A stretch of 64,000 nt of DNA from Listeria valentina (GCF_011800755.1 NZ_JAATJW010000003.1:1-64000), one strand, 5' to 3'; counted from the stretch's first letter, positions 21,399 to 30,413 are shown. Made by a program: numbers and translations. Notes: generated by a model from the sequence alone, not told the origin.

Positions 21399-22028
21399 TT
21401 ATTTTGCTTTAATAGCAGTTTTAATTTGAACTAATGATTTTTTGGCACCAGGAACATTACCTTTTACTAAAAGCAAGTTCTTTTCTGCGTCTACTTTAAC
21501 GATTTCCAAGTTTTGGATAGTGATTTGATCTCCACCCATACGTCCTGGAAGAAGTTTATTTTTGAAAACACGGTTAGGTGCTACAGGACCCATTGAACCA
21601 GGGCGACGGTGGTAACGGGAACCGTGAGCCATTGGCCCGCGAGATTGTCCGTGACGTTTAATAACGCCTTGAAACCCTTTACCTTTCGATACGCCTGTCA
21701 CGTCCACGACGTCACCTTCTGCGAATACATCTACATTGATTTCTGCACCAATTTCATACTCGTCTAAGTTTACATCGCGTAATTCGCGAATGAAGCGCTT
21801 AGGAGTAGTATTGGCTTTTGCTACATGACCTTTTTCGGGTTTGTTCGCTAAAACTTCACGTTTGTCTTCGAAGCCGATTTGAATAGCTTCGTAGCCGTCT
21901 GTTTCAGCAGTTTTCTTTTGAAGCACAACATTGTTGCCTGCTTCGATTACTGTAACTGGAATAAGTTCCCCGTTTTCAGTGAAAACTTGTGTCATCCCTA
22001 CTTTTCTACCTAAGATTCCTTTGGTCAT
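21399..22028 (-). CDS. rplC: 50S ribosomal protein L3
   Basis: This encodes L3, 209 residues. [16 protein letters not shown] and the central extension [20 protein letters not shown] are family signatures. It follows rpsJ by 52 bp. Confidence 0.98.
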   Translation of the reverse strand: MTKGILGRKVGMTQVFTENGELIPVTVIEAGNNVVLQKKTAETDGYEAIQIGFEDKREVLANKPEKGHVAKANTTPKRFIRELRDVNLDEYEIGAEINVDVFAEGDVVDVTGVSKGKGFQGVIKRHGQSRGPMAHGSRYHRRPGSMGPVAPNRVFKNKLLPGRMGGDQITIQNLEIVKVDAEKNLLLVKGNVPGAKKSLVQIKTAIKAK

Positions 22029-22080
22029 GAGTCACACCTCCTGTTAATTGTTATTTTTTGTGGGCATTTTGCCCAATTTA

Positions 22081-22567
<487 letters not shown>

Positions 22568-22573
22568 TTATCT

Positions 22574-22602
22574 ATTATACACGGGTTGCCCTTACGAATC
22601 AA
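22574..22602 (-). promoter_or_regulatory. main promoter of the S10-spc-alpha super-operon
   Basis: On the minus strand -35 TTGATT (22597-22602), 17 bp, -10 TATAAT (22574-22579). It is the only strong promoter in the 450-bp region upstream of rpsJ. Confidence 0.85.
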
Positions 22603-22630
22603 CCGTTTTTTGAAAAACTTTCAGATTAAA

Positions 22631-23017
22631 GCCAGTGATTTTATTTTTAGATTTCTAGTAACAAAATAATTACATTTATATATGGAAGAAAAAAACTAGA
22701 ATTTGATTTATTCTTCAGGAAATAAGCTGTTCTCGCCGGCTTCCATCATAACCTTTCCCCTAACTAAAAAGACTGTGATTTACGAACAAACAATTCATTC
22801 GCAAATCACAGTCTAGTTCATCACTTTATGTACTTTTTCTCTATCACTATCTATTCAGGGGTTCAATGTTTCATCTAAACCAGTCTTCAATTTTATACTA
22901 ATAGATGAAACATTGGTGCTTTTCATCATAAGAGCATGAGTTGCTTCGAGTTGCAATTTAACACAGAATGATATTAGGGAACATTAAGCCCATAACAAGA
23001 TAACCCGAGCGCACTTT
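22631..23017. other. gene-free interval with inverted repeats
   Basis: No convincing gene is present in this 390-bp stretch. It holds a terminator-like hairpin (22765-22814) and a perfect 13-bp inverted repeat (22865-22877 and 22902-22914). On the minus strand the repeat encloses a 23-codon frame starting MKSTNVSSIS (about 22847-22918) with no good SD. It may be a remnant of a lost gene or an uncharacterised RNA. Confidence 0.5.
22765..22814 (-). terminator. orphan terminator upstream of the S10 promoter
   Basis: On the minus strand AGACTGTGATTT pairs with AAATCACAGTCT, extended by GCGAA/TTCGT, and runs into TTTTTAG. The nearest upstream minus-strand gene already has its own terminator at 23018-23062, so this hairpin has no obvious gene to terminate. 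Confidence 0.65.
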
Positions 23018-23062
23018 ATAAAAAACCACCAAAAATTAAGCTGTGAACCTAACTTTTGGTGG
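23018..23062 (-). terminator. terminator of dmkA-fmnA
   Basis: On the minus strand CCACCAAAA (9 bp) pairs with TTTTGGTGG around a 19-nt loop and is followed by TTTTTTATAAAG. Confidence 0.75.
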
Positions 23063-23074
23063 GAACTATTCAAG

Positions 23075-23875
23075 TTAGTAACCTCGTAAAAAGATAAGCG
23101 CTGCCGTGAGCAAGGCAAGCACAGCTACAGCAATTAAGTCGATCCAATGCCAGTGCAACAACCTGAATTTGGTACGCCCTTTGCCGCCATCATAACCACG
23201 AACTTCCATCGCGTCGGCTAAATCTTCCGCGCGATTGAATGAACTAACGAACAGCGGAATGAAAATTGGAACAACTACTTTCATTTGCTCAAACAGATTA
23301 CCTTCTCCGAACTCTATGCCGCGCGCTCGTTGCGCTTTCATGATTTTATCTGTCTCTTCCATGAGCGTTGGGATAAAGCGGAGCGCAACGGTAATCATTA
23401 AAGCAATATCTGCGACCGGCACTTTGAGATACTTGAGTGGCCGCAATAAGTATTCAATCGCATCTGTTAAATCCATCGGCGTTGTCGTTAGCGTGATGAC
23501 CGTAGATAGGATAATGATGAGTGTGAAGCGGATGAATACGTAGATGCCATTTATAATTCCAAAAGATGAAATCCGGAAGGGACCAAATTCAAAATAAATG
23601 ACGCCACCGCTTGTAAATAGCATTTGCATGATGACGGTGAATAAAATTAGCCAAAGCAACGGCCGCACGCCTTTGATGAACACTTTGACTTTGATTCCTG
23701 TTAGGAAGATGACGCCGAAAGTAAAAGCAATCATGAGTGCATAGGCATAAGGATTGTTCGCTAAAAATATGATCGCAATAAAGTAGAAGCCGCCAAGCAG
23801 TTTCGTGCGTGCGTCTAGCGCATGGATCCAGGATTCTCCCGGGACAAAGCGGCCAAATATGAGTTTATCAATCAT
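23075..23875 (-). CDS. fmnA: EcfT-like transmembrane protein of the EET locus (FmnA)
   Basis: This 266-residue membrane protein is a paralogue of EcfT at 4574-5371: GRFVPGESWIHALDAR at the N terminus, then helices and the coupling motifs KAQRARGIEF and AMEVRGYDGG. Listeria EET loci carry this gene as fmnA, part of the route that exports flavin for attachment to surface proteins. It has no ATPase of its own nearby, so it probably shares EcfA1/EcfA2. It lies 20 bp after dmkA and ends at a terminator. The FMN-transferase partner fmnB is not in the cluster. Confidence 0.85.
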   Translation of the reverse strand: MIDKLIFGRFVPGESWIHALDARTKLLGGFYFIAIIFLANNPYAYALMIAFTFGVIFLTGIKVKVFIKGVRPLLWLILFTVIMQMLFTSGGVIYFEFGPFRISSFGIINGIYVFIRFTLIIILSTVITLTTTPMDLTDAIEYLLRPLKYLKVPVADIALMITVALRFIPTLMEETDKIMKAQRARGIEFGEGNLFEQMKVVVPIFIPLFVSSFNRAEDLADAMEVRGYDGGKGRTKFRLLHWHWIDLIAVAVLALLTAALIFLRGY

Positions 23876-23895
23876 CCGAATGGCCCTCCTTCCAA

Positions 23896-24855
23896 TTAAA
23901 ATAGATATTTAACAAGGATGCTCGCCGCAAGTAGTACGACAAGCGTCGCATTGATGAGTACAAAATTTCGGATAGCTACTACGAAGGTTTTCGATTTAAC
24001 TTGTTCTTGGTTGAATTTTTTGAGATTGCGATAAACAAGCGGGATCGTAAGTAATACAAGGAGCATAATCGAGCTTAGGTAGCTCAAAATGACTGCGGCA
24101 ACCACGGCGGCAAATGAAGCGTAATAAAGCGTGTTGAAAAGGAGGACCCCCATTTTCCTGCCGATATAATACGGTAGCGTGTAGCGGTGGTTACGGATAT
24201 CTTCGTCGAGATCGCAAAGGTTATTTGCCAGCATAATGTTCGCAATCGTGAAAATGCACGGAAGCGACACAACGCCAATTTCAATGATTCGAAGCAGGTT
24301 GAAGCGAATATCAATCCACTCCCCTTGCCACAATAAATTAGCGACACCTGCATCGTACGCGCTCATGTAAACAGCTAAAAAGAAAATGCCAAATCCCATC
24401 GTTACGCCTGAAAATACTTCGCCAAGCGGCATGCGTGACAGTGGAACAGGCCCAAATGTATATAAAATGCCAATGCAAAAACAAACAAAACCAATTAGAA
24501 GTACTAGCAAATCTGTTCGGAATACGAGCCAAACGCCAAGTCCTGTCGCAATGAAAAACATTGTGAAAATTAATATAAGTACATTTTTTTGCGGAATGTT
24601 CATTTTTCCGATCACGTTACTTTCAACCCGAAAATCGTAATCGTGATTGTCTGTTGCTTTGCGGTAGTCCATATAATTGTTGATCGCCGTTGTTGTTAAA
24701 TCAAAAATCAGCATGGCCACAAAGAAAATAAGCGTGTTCTCTAGATTGATCGTCTGTAACTGATAAAAGACAAACAATGTGCCAAGAACAAATGGGTAGA
24801 CACTTGCAATTTTTGTTCTGATTTCGACCAGCTCTAAAAATGCCTTGATAGACAC
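23896..24855 (-). CDS. dmkA: UbiA-family prenyltransferase for the EET quinone (DmkA)
   Basis: This is a membrane prenyltransferase of the MenA/UbiA family, about 319 residues with roughly eight helices. The first Asp-rich motif is NNYMDYRKATD and the second NNLCDLDEDIRNHRYTLP; both bind prenyl-diphosphate-Mg. In Listeria EET loci the homologue makes a demethylmenaquinone used only for extracellular electron transfer. I chose the GTG at 24855 (SD GGGGAGGG, 7 bp); the frame is open 24 codons further. It is followed by fmnA. In L. monocytogenes fmnB comes directly upstream, and it is missing here. Confidence 0.88.
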   Translation of the reverse strand: MSIKAFLELVEIRTKIASVYPFVLGTLFVFYQLQTINLENTLIFFVAMLIFDLTTTAINNYMDYRKATDNHDYDFRVESNVIGKMNIPQKNVLILIFTMFFIATGLGVWLVFRTDLLVLLIGFVCFCIGILYTFGPVPLSRMPLGEVFSGVTMGFGIFFLAVYMSAYDAGVANLLWQGEWIDIRFNLLRIIEIGVVSLPCIFTIANIMLANNLCDLDEDIRNHRYTLPYYIGRKMGVLLFNTLYYASFAAVVAAVILSYLSSIMLLVLLTIPLVYRNLKKFNQEQVKSKTFVVAIRNFVLINATLVVLLAASILVKYLF

Positions 24856-24942
24856 TGGATTCCCTCCCCTTTCACTCCTTAAAAGTGATCTTTTATCACT
24901 ATAACTTAAAAACCGCCGAAACGCCATCCCTTCCGAGCGAAA

Positions 24943-24980
24943 AACCCCTAGAGTTAGACGCCTAACTCTAGGGGTTTTTT
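24943..24980. terminator. bidirectional terminator after pplA
   Basis: A perfect 15-bp stem AACCCCTAGAGTTAG with its complement encloses the loop ACGC, with T runs on both strands. Read from pplA it would separate pplA from dmkA-fmnA. I see no strong promoter between it and dmkA, so partial read-through is likely. Confidence 0.85.
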
Positions 24981-25003
24981 GTTATTCCAACTCGGAAAGA
25001 ATC

Positions 25004-25903
25004 TTATTTTTCTACTTTGTTGTAAACTTTGATTGTTGCTGTATTTCCGTTTTGTGCTGCGTTGATAAGTTGTTCAGCATAAATCTTGAATTGTTCAGAA
25101 GAGTGAGTAGCTCCAGAAACCGTATCTACTTCTCCTGCTTCTTGCTTGTCAACTAGAGATTCGTTAAGTGCTGGGATGTATTCTTTCGGACCAGTACCTT
25201 CTTTTGCTTTCATTGCTTTTTCGTAGTCTGCATCGTCAGTTTTCTTTTGACCGTCTTTGTTTACATAGTTGTAATCTGATTTAGAGATTTTACCATCTTT
25301 AACGGTCATCGAGAACACTGTGCGGTAACCATTCGAATAGTTTTGTTCTTCTAATTTGTAAGTACCGTCTTGCATTTTTTCACCGTTATTGATCTTGATT
25401 GTTGTTGTGTCGCCACGTTGTGCCGCTTGGATCAATTGGTTCGCATAGTTGATGAATGTATCCGAAGAATGCGTTGCACCAGAGACTACTTCTACTGCGC
25501 CAGCCGCTTGGTTTTTCACAAGAGAATCATTAAGTTCTTTCAAGTATTCTTTCGGACCAGTTTTCACTTTAGCTTTCATTGCTTTTTCGTAATCTGCATC
25601 TTCAGATTTCAACTTGCCATCTTTATTTTTATAGTCATAATTCGCATCTGTAATTTTGCCATCTTTTACTTTGATGGACATGAAGCCTTTCCAGCCTTTA
25701 TCATCATAGTTTTTTTCTTCTAGTTTGTACGTTCCATCTGTCATTGTTCCGTCAGTTTTAGCATCTGCGGATTTCTTTTGTTCTTGTTTTGTATCGTTGC
25801 TTGATTTCTTATCAGAAGAACTATTGTCATTCCCACAAGCTACTAACAACATGCTGGATGCTACTACAGCAGTAAGCCCCATCGCAACTTTTTTCAATTC
25901 CAT
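25004..25903 (-). CDS. pplA: surface flavin lipoprotein PplA
   Basis: This is a secreted lipoprotein of 299 residues that, in Listeria, carries covalently bound FMN and passes electrons from the membrane to outside acceptors. The signal peptide ends in lipobox LVAC, Cys at about residue 23, followed by a Ser/Asp/Lys linker. Two tandem FMN-binding domains follow, each starting DGTYKLEE and holding the flavinylation motif SGATHSS: EVVSGATHSS in the first and DTVSGATHSS in the second. I chose the ATG at 25903 after AAGGTGGGAG. The signal peptide of this protein is the source of a peptide pheromone in L. monocytogenes. Confidence 0.93.
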   Translation of the reverse strand: MELKKVAMGLTAVVASSMLLVACGNDNSSSDKKSSNDTKQEQKKSADAKTDGTMTDGTYKLEEKNYDDKGWKGFMSIKVKDGKITDANYDYKNKDGKLKSEDADYEKAMKAKVKTGPKEYLKELNDSLVKNQAAGAVEVVSGATHSSDTFINYANQLIQAAQRGDTTTIKINNGEKMQDGTYKLEEQNYSNGYRTVFSMTVKDGKISKSDYNYVNKDGQKKTDDADYEKAMKAKEGTGPKEYIPALNESLVDKQEAGEVDTVSGATHSSEQFKIYAEQLINAAQNGNTATIKVYNKVEK

Positions 25904-25934
25904 AATTTGCTCCCACCTTATACTAATAAAGTTT

Positions 25935-25978
25935 GTGATAACGCGAGCAAGAAAAGCTAATCTGAAAGCGGTTATCAC
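25935..25978 (-). promoter_or_regulatory. hairpin in the pplA leader
   Basis: The 5' untranslated part of pplA contains GTGATAAC and GTTATCAC with flanking CGC/GCG, forming an 8-10 bp stem with a 24-nt loop. It starts about 15 bp after the -10 and could be an operator or an mRNA-stabilising element. Confidence 0.45.
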
Positions 25979-25990
25979 GATTACAATCAA

Positions 25991-26019
25991 ATCATACCAT
26001 CACCACTATACTTTGTCTA
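25991..26019 (-). promoter_or_regulatory. sigmaA promoter of pplA
   Basis: On the minus strand -35 TAGACA (26014-26019), 17 bp, -10 TATGAT (25991-25996), each one mismatch from consensus. A leader of about 80 nt follows. Confidence 0.75.
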
Positions 26020-26128
26020 TACATAACAAAATGATTTAATTTATAGAATTTTATGAAAAACAAACTAAACAAAGGGTAAACTCTCTAGTTTCTTGCTAAA
26101 AGTGATAAATAACAAACAAAACAACCAT

Positions 26129-26152
26129 TATACCTATTGACCTTAAGGTATA
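26129..26152. promoter_or_regulatory. inverted repeat in the pplA-ndh2 divergent region
   Basis: TATACCT (26129-26135) and AGGTATA (26146-26152) form a 7-bp inverted repeat with a 10-bp centre, about 100 bp upstream of the ndh2 -35. It may be an operator of an unknown regulator. The rest of the 434-bp pplA-ndh2 gap holds the two promoters and no gene. Confidence 0.35.
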
Positions 26153-26250
26153 TTCACCCATAAAAAACGGCTCGTTTCCAATAAAGCACTATTTTTTAGT
26201 TTTTGCGATCTTTTCATGAAAACGGTCTAGACAAGCATCTATAGAATCTG

Positions 26251-26278
26251 TTACACTATGTTAGGTTATTATTATACT
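26251..26278 (+). promoter_or_regulatory. likely promoter of ndh2
   Basis: TTACAC (26251-26256), 16 bp, then TATACT (26273-26278), about 60 bp before the ndh2 start. Confidence 0.5.
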
Positions 26279-26337
26279 TTTTACACTGCACTAATTTATT
26301 TGTTTGTGAATAAAATAACAAGGAGTTGAGAACGCAT

Positions 26338-28230
26338 ATGCCTGAAAAAAACATTGTTCTTATAGGGGCAGGGTATGCAGGTGTACACGCAGCGAAAAAG
26401 CTTGCGAAAAAGTACAAAAGAGATCAAGATGTAAAAATCACTTTGATCGACCGTCATTCGTACCATACAATGATGACGGAACTTCACGAAGTTGCTGGTG
26501 GGCGCGTTGAACCGACAGCCATTCAATATGACTTACGTCGTTTGTTCAATCGCACGAAAGTAAATCTGGTGACTGACAATGTCACAAACGTAGATCATGA
26601 CAAAAAGGTTGTTACAACTGAACACGGAAGCTACCCTTATGACTATCTTGTGCTTGGTATGGGTGGAGAACCAAATGACTTTGGTACACCGGGCGTACAA
26701 GAAAACGGATTCACACTATGGTCTTGGGAAGATTCGGTTCGCTTGAGAAAACATATTGAAGAGATCGTAACTAAGGCAAGCCGCGAGCAGGATGTCGAAA
26801 AACGCAAAGCTATGCTTCGTTTTGTAGTTTGTGGTTCTGGGTTCACTGGAATCGAAATGGTCGGCGAATTGCTTGAATGGAAAGATCGTCTTGCAAAAGA
26901 CAATAAGATCGACAAAGATGAAATTGAGTTGATCGTCGTTGAAGCGGCTCCAACGATCCTAAACATGTTAGAACGACGTGATGCTGACAAAGCTGAGAAA
27001 TACATGGTGAAAAAAGGCATTAAAATTCTTAAGAGTGCTGCGATCGTTGAAGTTAAACCAGAAAGTATTGTTTTAAAATCTGGCGAAGAGCTTCCAACAC
27101 ACACACTCATTTGGACTGCTGGTGTTCGTGCTAATTCGGATACTAAAGATTATGGAATGGAATCAGCACGTGCTGGGCGTCTTAAAGTCAACCAATACAT
27201 GGAAGCTGAGAAATACGATAACACTTATGTAATCGGGGATTTAGCTTACTTTGAGGAAGAAGAAGGCAAACCTACTCCACAAATCGTTGAAGCAGCTGAA
27301 CAAACTGGGATGACTGCTGCGAAAAGTATCATCGCTGAAATTAGCGGCGGAGACAAAACGCCTTTCCAAGGGAAATACCACGGCGTGATGGTTTCGATCG
27401 GGGCTAAGTATGGGGTTGCGAACCTTTCTGGGATGCACCTTTCTGGCTGGTTTGCGATCTTCATGAAACATATGGTCAACTTGTACTACTTCTTCGGAAT
27501 TCGAAGCGGTTACTACATGTGGCAATATATTATGCACGAATTCTTCCACATCAAAGATCGTCGCAACATTTTCCGCGGTTGGACTTCTCGTTATGGAAAT
27601 GTCATTTGGAGCTTACCGCTACGTGTTTATCTAGGTTGGTTCTGGATTGATGAAGCACTTGCGAAGATTTACGGTGAAGGAACTTGGGATAAAGTTAGCT
27701 TAACAAACCTTAAACCGATGTTCCAAGGTCTTGGATCTGATTCTTGGCTAACTGCAACAACTTCGAAAATGCCTTTTGATTGGTTGCAAGCTGCCGCTAC
27801 ATCGGGCGCGAGTCAAGCTGCTGGTGATGCTGCCGGAGATGCTGCACAAAATGTGACAACACCTATTTTGAGTCACATGTGGGGCTGGTTCGAATGGATT
27901 ATGAAAATCGTAATGCCAAACCAAGATGTTGCCGTGTTCATGCAGAAGGTTGTTCCTTTCATTGAACTTGCAATTGGCCTTGCTCTTGTAGTTGGATTAT
28001 TCACTTGGCTTGCTAGCGTTGGAAGCATGGGCTTCCTAGTCATGTTCACACTGAGCGCTATGCTTGGATGGGACAAATTCTGGGCACTTCCTGCTTCGTT
28101 CGCAATGCTAAATGGCGCAGGTCGCACATTTGGATTAGATTATTGGGTTGTTCCTTGGTTCCAAAAACACCTTGGCAACTTCTGGTACGGTAAGCCTTGC
28201 GCTGTTTACCGGGATTCAGACAGGAAATAA
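26338..28230 (+). CDS. ndh2: type II NADH dehydrogenase of the EET chain (Ndh2)
   Basis: This membrane flavoprotein passes electrons from NADH to the EET-specific quinone. It has 630 residues, far longer than the usual 400 of NDH-2. The first 400 residues are the normal enzyme: FAD site GAGYAGVHAAKKL (about 10-22), NADH site CGSGFTGIEMVGE, and the second FAD contact YVIGDLAYFE. About 200 extra residues form a membrane domain with several helices, a hallmark of the EET Ndh2. The ATG at 26338 follows AAGGAG by 12 bp. It is a single-gene transcript, divergent from pplA, ending at the terminator at 28248-28287. Confidence 0.92.
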   Translation: MPEKNIVLIGAGYAGVHAAKKLAKKYKRDQDVKITLIDRHSYHTMMTELHEVAGGRVEPTAIQYDLRRLFNRTKVNLVTDNVTNVDHDKKVVTTEHGSYPYDYLVLGMGGEPNDFGTPGVQENGFTLWSWEDSVRLRKHIEEIVTKASREQDVEKRKAMLRFVVCGSGFTGIEMVGELLEWKDRLAKDNKIDKDEIELIVVEAAPTILNMLERRDADKAEKYMVKKGIKILKSAAIVEVKPESIVLKSGEELPTHTLIWTAGVRANSDTKDYGMESARAGRLKVNQYMEAEKYDNTYVIGDLAYFEEEEGKPTPQIVEAAEQTGMTAAKSIIAEISGGDKTPFQGKYHGVMVSIGAKYGVANLSGMHLSGWFAIFMKHMVNLYYFFGIRSGYYMWQYIMHEFFHIKDRRNIFRGWTSRYGNVIWSLPLRVYLGWFWIDEALAKIYGEGTWDKVSLTNLKPMFQGLGSDSWLTATTSKMPFDWLQAAATSGASQAAGDAAGDAAQNVTTPILSHMWGWFEWIMKIVMPNQDVAVFMQKVVPFIELAIGLALVVGLFTWLASVGSMGFLVMFTLSAMLGWDKFWALPASFAMLNGAGRTFGLDYWVVPWFQKHLGNFWYGKPCAVYRDSDRK

Positions 28231-28247
28231 CGGATAACTTTGAACAA

Positions 28248-28287
28248 GGAGCGAAATCCCATTGGTGGATTTCGCTCCTCTTATTTT
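28248..28287 (+). terminator. terminator of ndh2
   Basis: GGAGCGAAATCC (28248-28259) pairs with its complement at 28267-28278, followed by TCTTATTTT. Confidence 0.8.
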
Positions 28288-28298
28288 CAGTCATTTTA

Positions 28299-28328
28299 TT
28301 CACAGATTTAAAATAAAAACGGTATATT
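28299..28328 (+). promoter_or_regulatory. likely promoter of eetA-eetB-dmkB
   Basis: TTCACA (28299-28304), 18 bp, TATATT (28323-28328). A second -10-like TATACAAT lies at about 28353 without a good -35. Confidence 0.45.
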
Positions 28329-28387
28329 TTTCCACTTAAATCCTATACAATGAGAGGGATAGGAAAATAATTGGAGGAGGGAAGCAA

Positions 28388-28828
28388 ATGAAACCTTATT
28401 TAAAAATGATTCGCCGTTTTGATATTGTACTTGTCGTTTTGTTAACTTTGCTTTCTTTTTTACCTCTAGCTATTTTCTCATACGTTAAAGCCAATGAGCC
28501 AAAAAGTACGGCGGATCAAGGACTTACTGCGGTCATTACGGTAGATGGCAAAGAATATAAAAAAGTAGCTTTAACTGGGCACACTGGCACAGAATCCTTC
28601 ACGATTACGCAAGAGGATGGCGATTCAAACACGATTGAAGTCAAAGATGAACAAATTCGAATTTCTAAAGCCACTTGCGGCGACCAAGTTTGCGTTCGAA
28701 CAGGCGCTATTACTAAACGCGGGGAAACGATTGTTTGTCTGCCTCACAAGCTTGTCATCGAAGTGAAGGCAACGGATGGCGATTCAAACAGCAACAATGA
28801 TGACGATGATATGATTATTTCTTCTTGA
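28388..28828 (+). CDS. eetA: EET membrane-anchored protein EetA
   Basis: This 146-residue protein has an N-terminal membrane anchor (about residues 13-33) and an extracellular NusG-II-like domain with three Cys: ATCGDQVCV and ETIVCLPHKLVIEV. In Listeria the eetA/eetB pair is required to pass electrons from membrane quinone to the surface flavins. The Cys residues could bind a metal or form a disulfide, which is an inference. The C-terminal tail is Asp/Asn-rich. A strong SD GGAGGAGGG precedes the ATG, and eetB follows after 32 bp. Confidence 0.85.
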   Translation: MKPYLKMIRRFDIVLVVLLTLLSFLPLAIFSYVKANEPKSTADQGLTAVITVDGKEYKKVALTGHTGTESFTITQEDGDSNTIEVKDEQIRISKATCGDQVCVRTGAITKRGETIVCLPHKLVIEVKATDGDSNSNNDDDDMIISS

Positions 28829-28860
28829 TTGTTTAGGAAGAAAAAAGGAAAGTGAATTTT

Positions 28861-29403
28861 ATGACGAAAAATAAGCGTCTTGTTTACATTGCACTGCTCG
28901 CGGCACAAGCTGTTGTTATTAGCTTACTAGAACGGGCCATTCCCTTCCCCTTTGCGTTCGCACCAGGGGCAAAACTTGGACTCGCTAATATTATTACTTG
29001 TATTTCGCTCTATACACTCTCAACGAAAGACACTTTTATGATTATTGTTATCCGCCTCGTGCTTTCCACTTTACTCGGCGGAACTATTTCTACATTTTTG
29101 TATAGCGCAGCCGGAGCACTACTTAGCTTTATCGGCATGTGGGCAGTACAAAAATTAGGTCCTAAAAATGTCAGCATCATTGGGGTCAGCACGACCGGAG
29201 GAATCCTGCACAACGTTGGTCAACTAGTTGTCGCAAGCTGGATCGCGGGTTCTTGGAGCGTTATGCTTTACCTGCCTGTCCTTTCTTTTATCGGTATTCT
29301 TTCGGGAATCGCAGTGGGAATTGCGGCTAATTATTTACTGCAAAACGTTGAAACCCTGCACGTATTTTTAAGTGCTAAACAAGAACGGCGCACACTCGAA
29401 TAA
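28861..29403 (+). CDS. eetB: EET membrane protein EetB (Gx transporter family)
   Basis: This integral membrane protein of about 180 residues has five or six helices and belongs to the Gx/heptaprenyl-diphosphate-synthase-component-I-like family: RAIPFPFAFAPGAKLGLANI, GTISTFLYSAAGALLSF, TGGILHNVGQL. It works with EetA. I chose the ATG at 28861, 10 bp after AAAGGA; a GTG at 28852 is too close to the SD. It lies between eetA and dmkB in one operon. Confidence 0.85.
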   Translation: MTKNKRLVYIALLAAQAVVISLLERAIPFPFAFAPGAKLGLANIITCISLYTLSTKDTFMIIVIRLVLSTLLGGTISTFLYSAAGALLSFIGMWAVQKLGPKNVSIIGVSTTGGILHNVGQLVVASWIAGSWSVMLYLPVLSFIGILSGIAVGIAANYLLQNVETLHVFLSAKQERRTLE

Positions 29404-29426
29404 ATAGAAAAAAAAGGAGTTTCGCT

Positions 29427-30407
29427 ATGCAACTTCATTCCATGTGGGAACATTATCCAGAACTAAAAACCGATCTCGCCGATGTGCTTCAAACGATTGA
29501 GGAAAACATTCAAATTCGTGATAAACGCGTTGAGGAAAACATCAAAGTACTGATTCATGCTGGCGGCAAACTACTTCGACCGGCTTTCGCTTTGCTTTCA
29601 GCGAACCTCGGTCCGGATTACGACCGCGATCGTGCTATTTCTGTTGCGGCTGCTCTCGAAGTTCTACATATGGCAACGCTCATTCACGATGATGTGGTGG
29701 ATGAGTCTTCGATTCGGCGTGGCAAGCCAACTATTAATTCAAAATATGGCAATCATTATGCCGTTTACACGGGCGACTACTTATTCACAATTTGTTTTAA
29801 GATTTTATCGAAGCACTCGGATTCGATTTCGAACATTGAATTTAGCAGTAAAAACATCGAGAAAATTTTGATGGGAGAGCTCGATCAAATGCGCACGCGC
29901 TATGATTTAAATGTGTCCGTAAAGGCCTATCTCGCGCGCATCTCAGGGAAAACGGCGCAGCTGTTTGCCCTGAGTTGCTATTCTGGCGCAGTTTCTAGCA
30001 AAGCTCCTCGTGCACTTGCGATCAAAGCTTGGAATATCGGGCATTACCTCGGCATGGCGTTTCAAATCATTGATGATGTGCTGGACTACACGAGTACGGA
30101 TGACGGCCTCGGAAAACCTGTGCTAAACGATGTTCTCCAAGGCGTCTATTCGCTTCCGCTCATCTATGCTATGCGTGGCCATAAGCAGGATTTTAAACCT
30201 CTTCTTAGCAAGAAAGCAGAGATGACAGACGCGGACCTCCGCGAGCTAACAACGCTTATCAACCGCTATCAAGGTACGGCGCAGGCATTTGAGCTCGCAG
30301 GTAAATACACGAAAAAAGCCCAAAAAGAAATCGCTAAGTTGCCGAAAGGTGCCTATCGCGATCAGCTTTCAGCGCTAACAAACGAAATTTTAACCCGCCA
30401 AATTTAG
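29427..30407 (+). CDS. dmkB: polyprenyl diphosphate synthase for the EET quinone (DmkB)
   Basis: This is a trans-polyprenyl diphosphate synthase of 326 residues, homologous to heptaprenyl diphosphate synthase component II. Both Asp-rich motifs are intact: IHDDVVDESS and QIIDDVLDYTS. It would supply the isoprenoid tail that DmkA joins to the naphthoquinone head. SD AAAGGAG precedes the ATG. It is the last gene of eetA-eetB-dmkB. Confidence 0.9.
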   Translation: MQLHSMWEHYPELKTDLADVLQTIEENIQIRDKRVEENIKVLIHAGGKLLRPAFALLSANLGPDYDRDRAISVAAALEVLHMATLIHDDVVDESSIRRGKPTINSKYGNHYAVYTGDYLFTICFKILSKHSDSISNIEFSSKNIEKILMGELDQMRTRYDLNVSVKAYLARISGKTAQLFALSCYSGAVSSKAPRALAIKAWNIGHYLGMAFQIIDDVLDYTSTDDGLGKPVLNDVLQGVYSLPLIYAMRGHKQDFKPLLSKKAEMTDADLRELTTLINRYQGTAQAFELAGKYTKKAQKEIAKLPKGAYRDQLSALTNEILTRQI

Positions 30408-30413
30408 GCGTAG

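Noticed and set aside
22847-22918. Antitoxin-like small gene starting MKSTNVSSIS
   Set aside because: Only 23 codons, no good ribosome site, no toxin partner; kept only as part of an unexplained interval.
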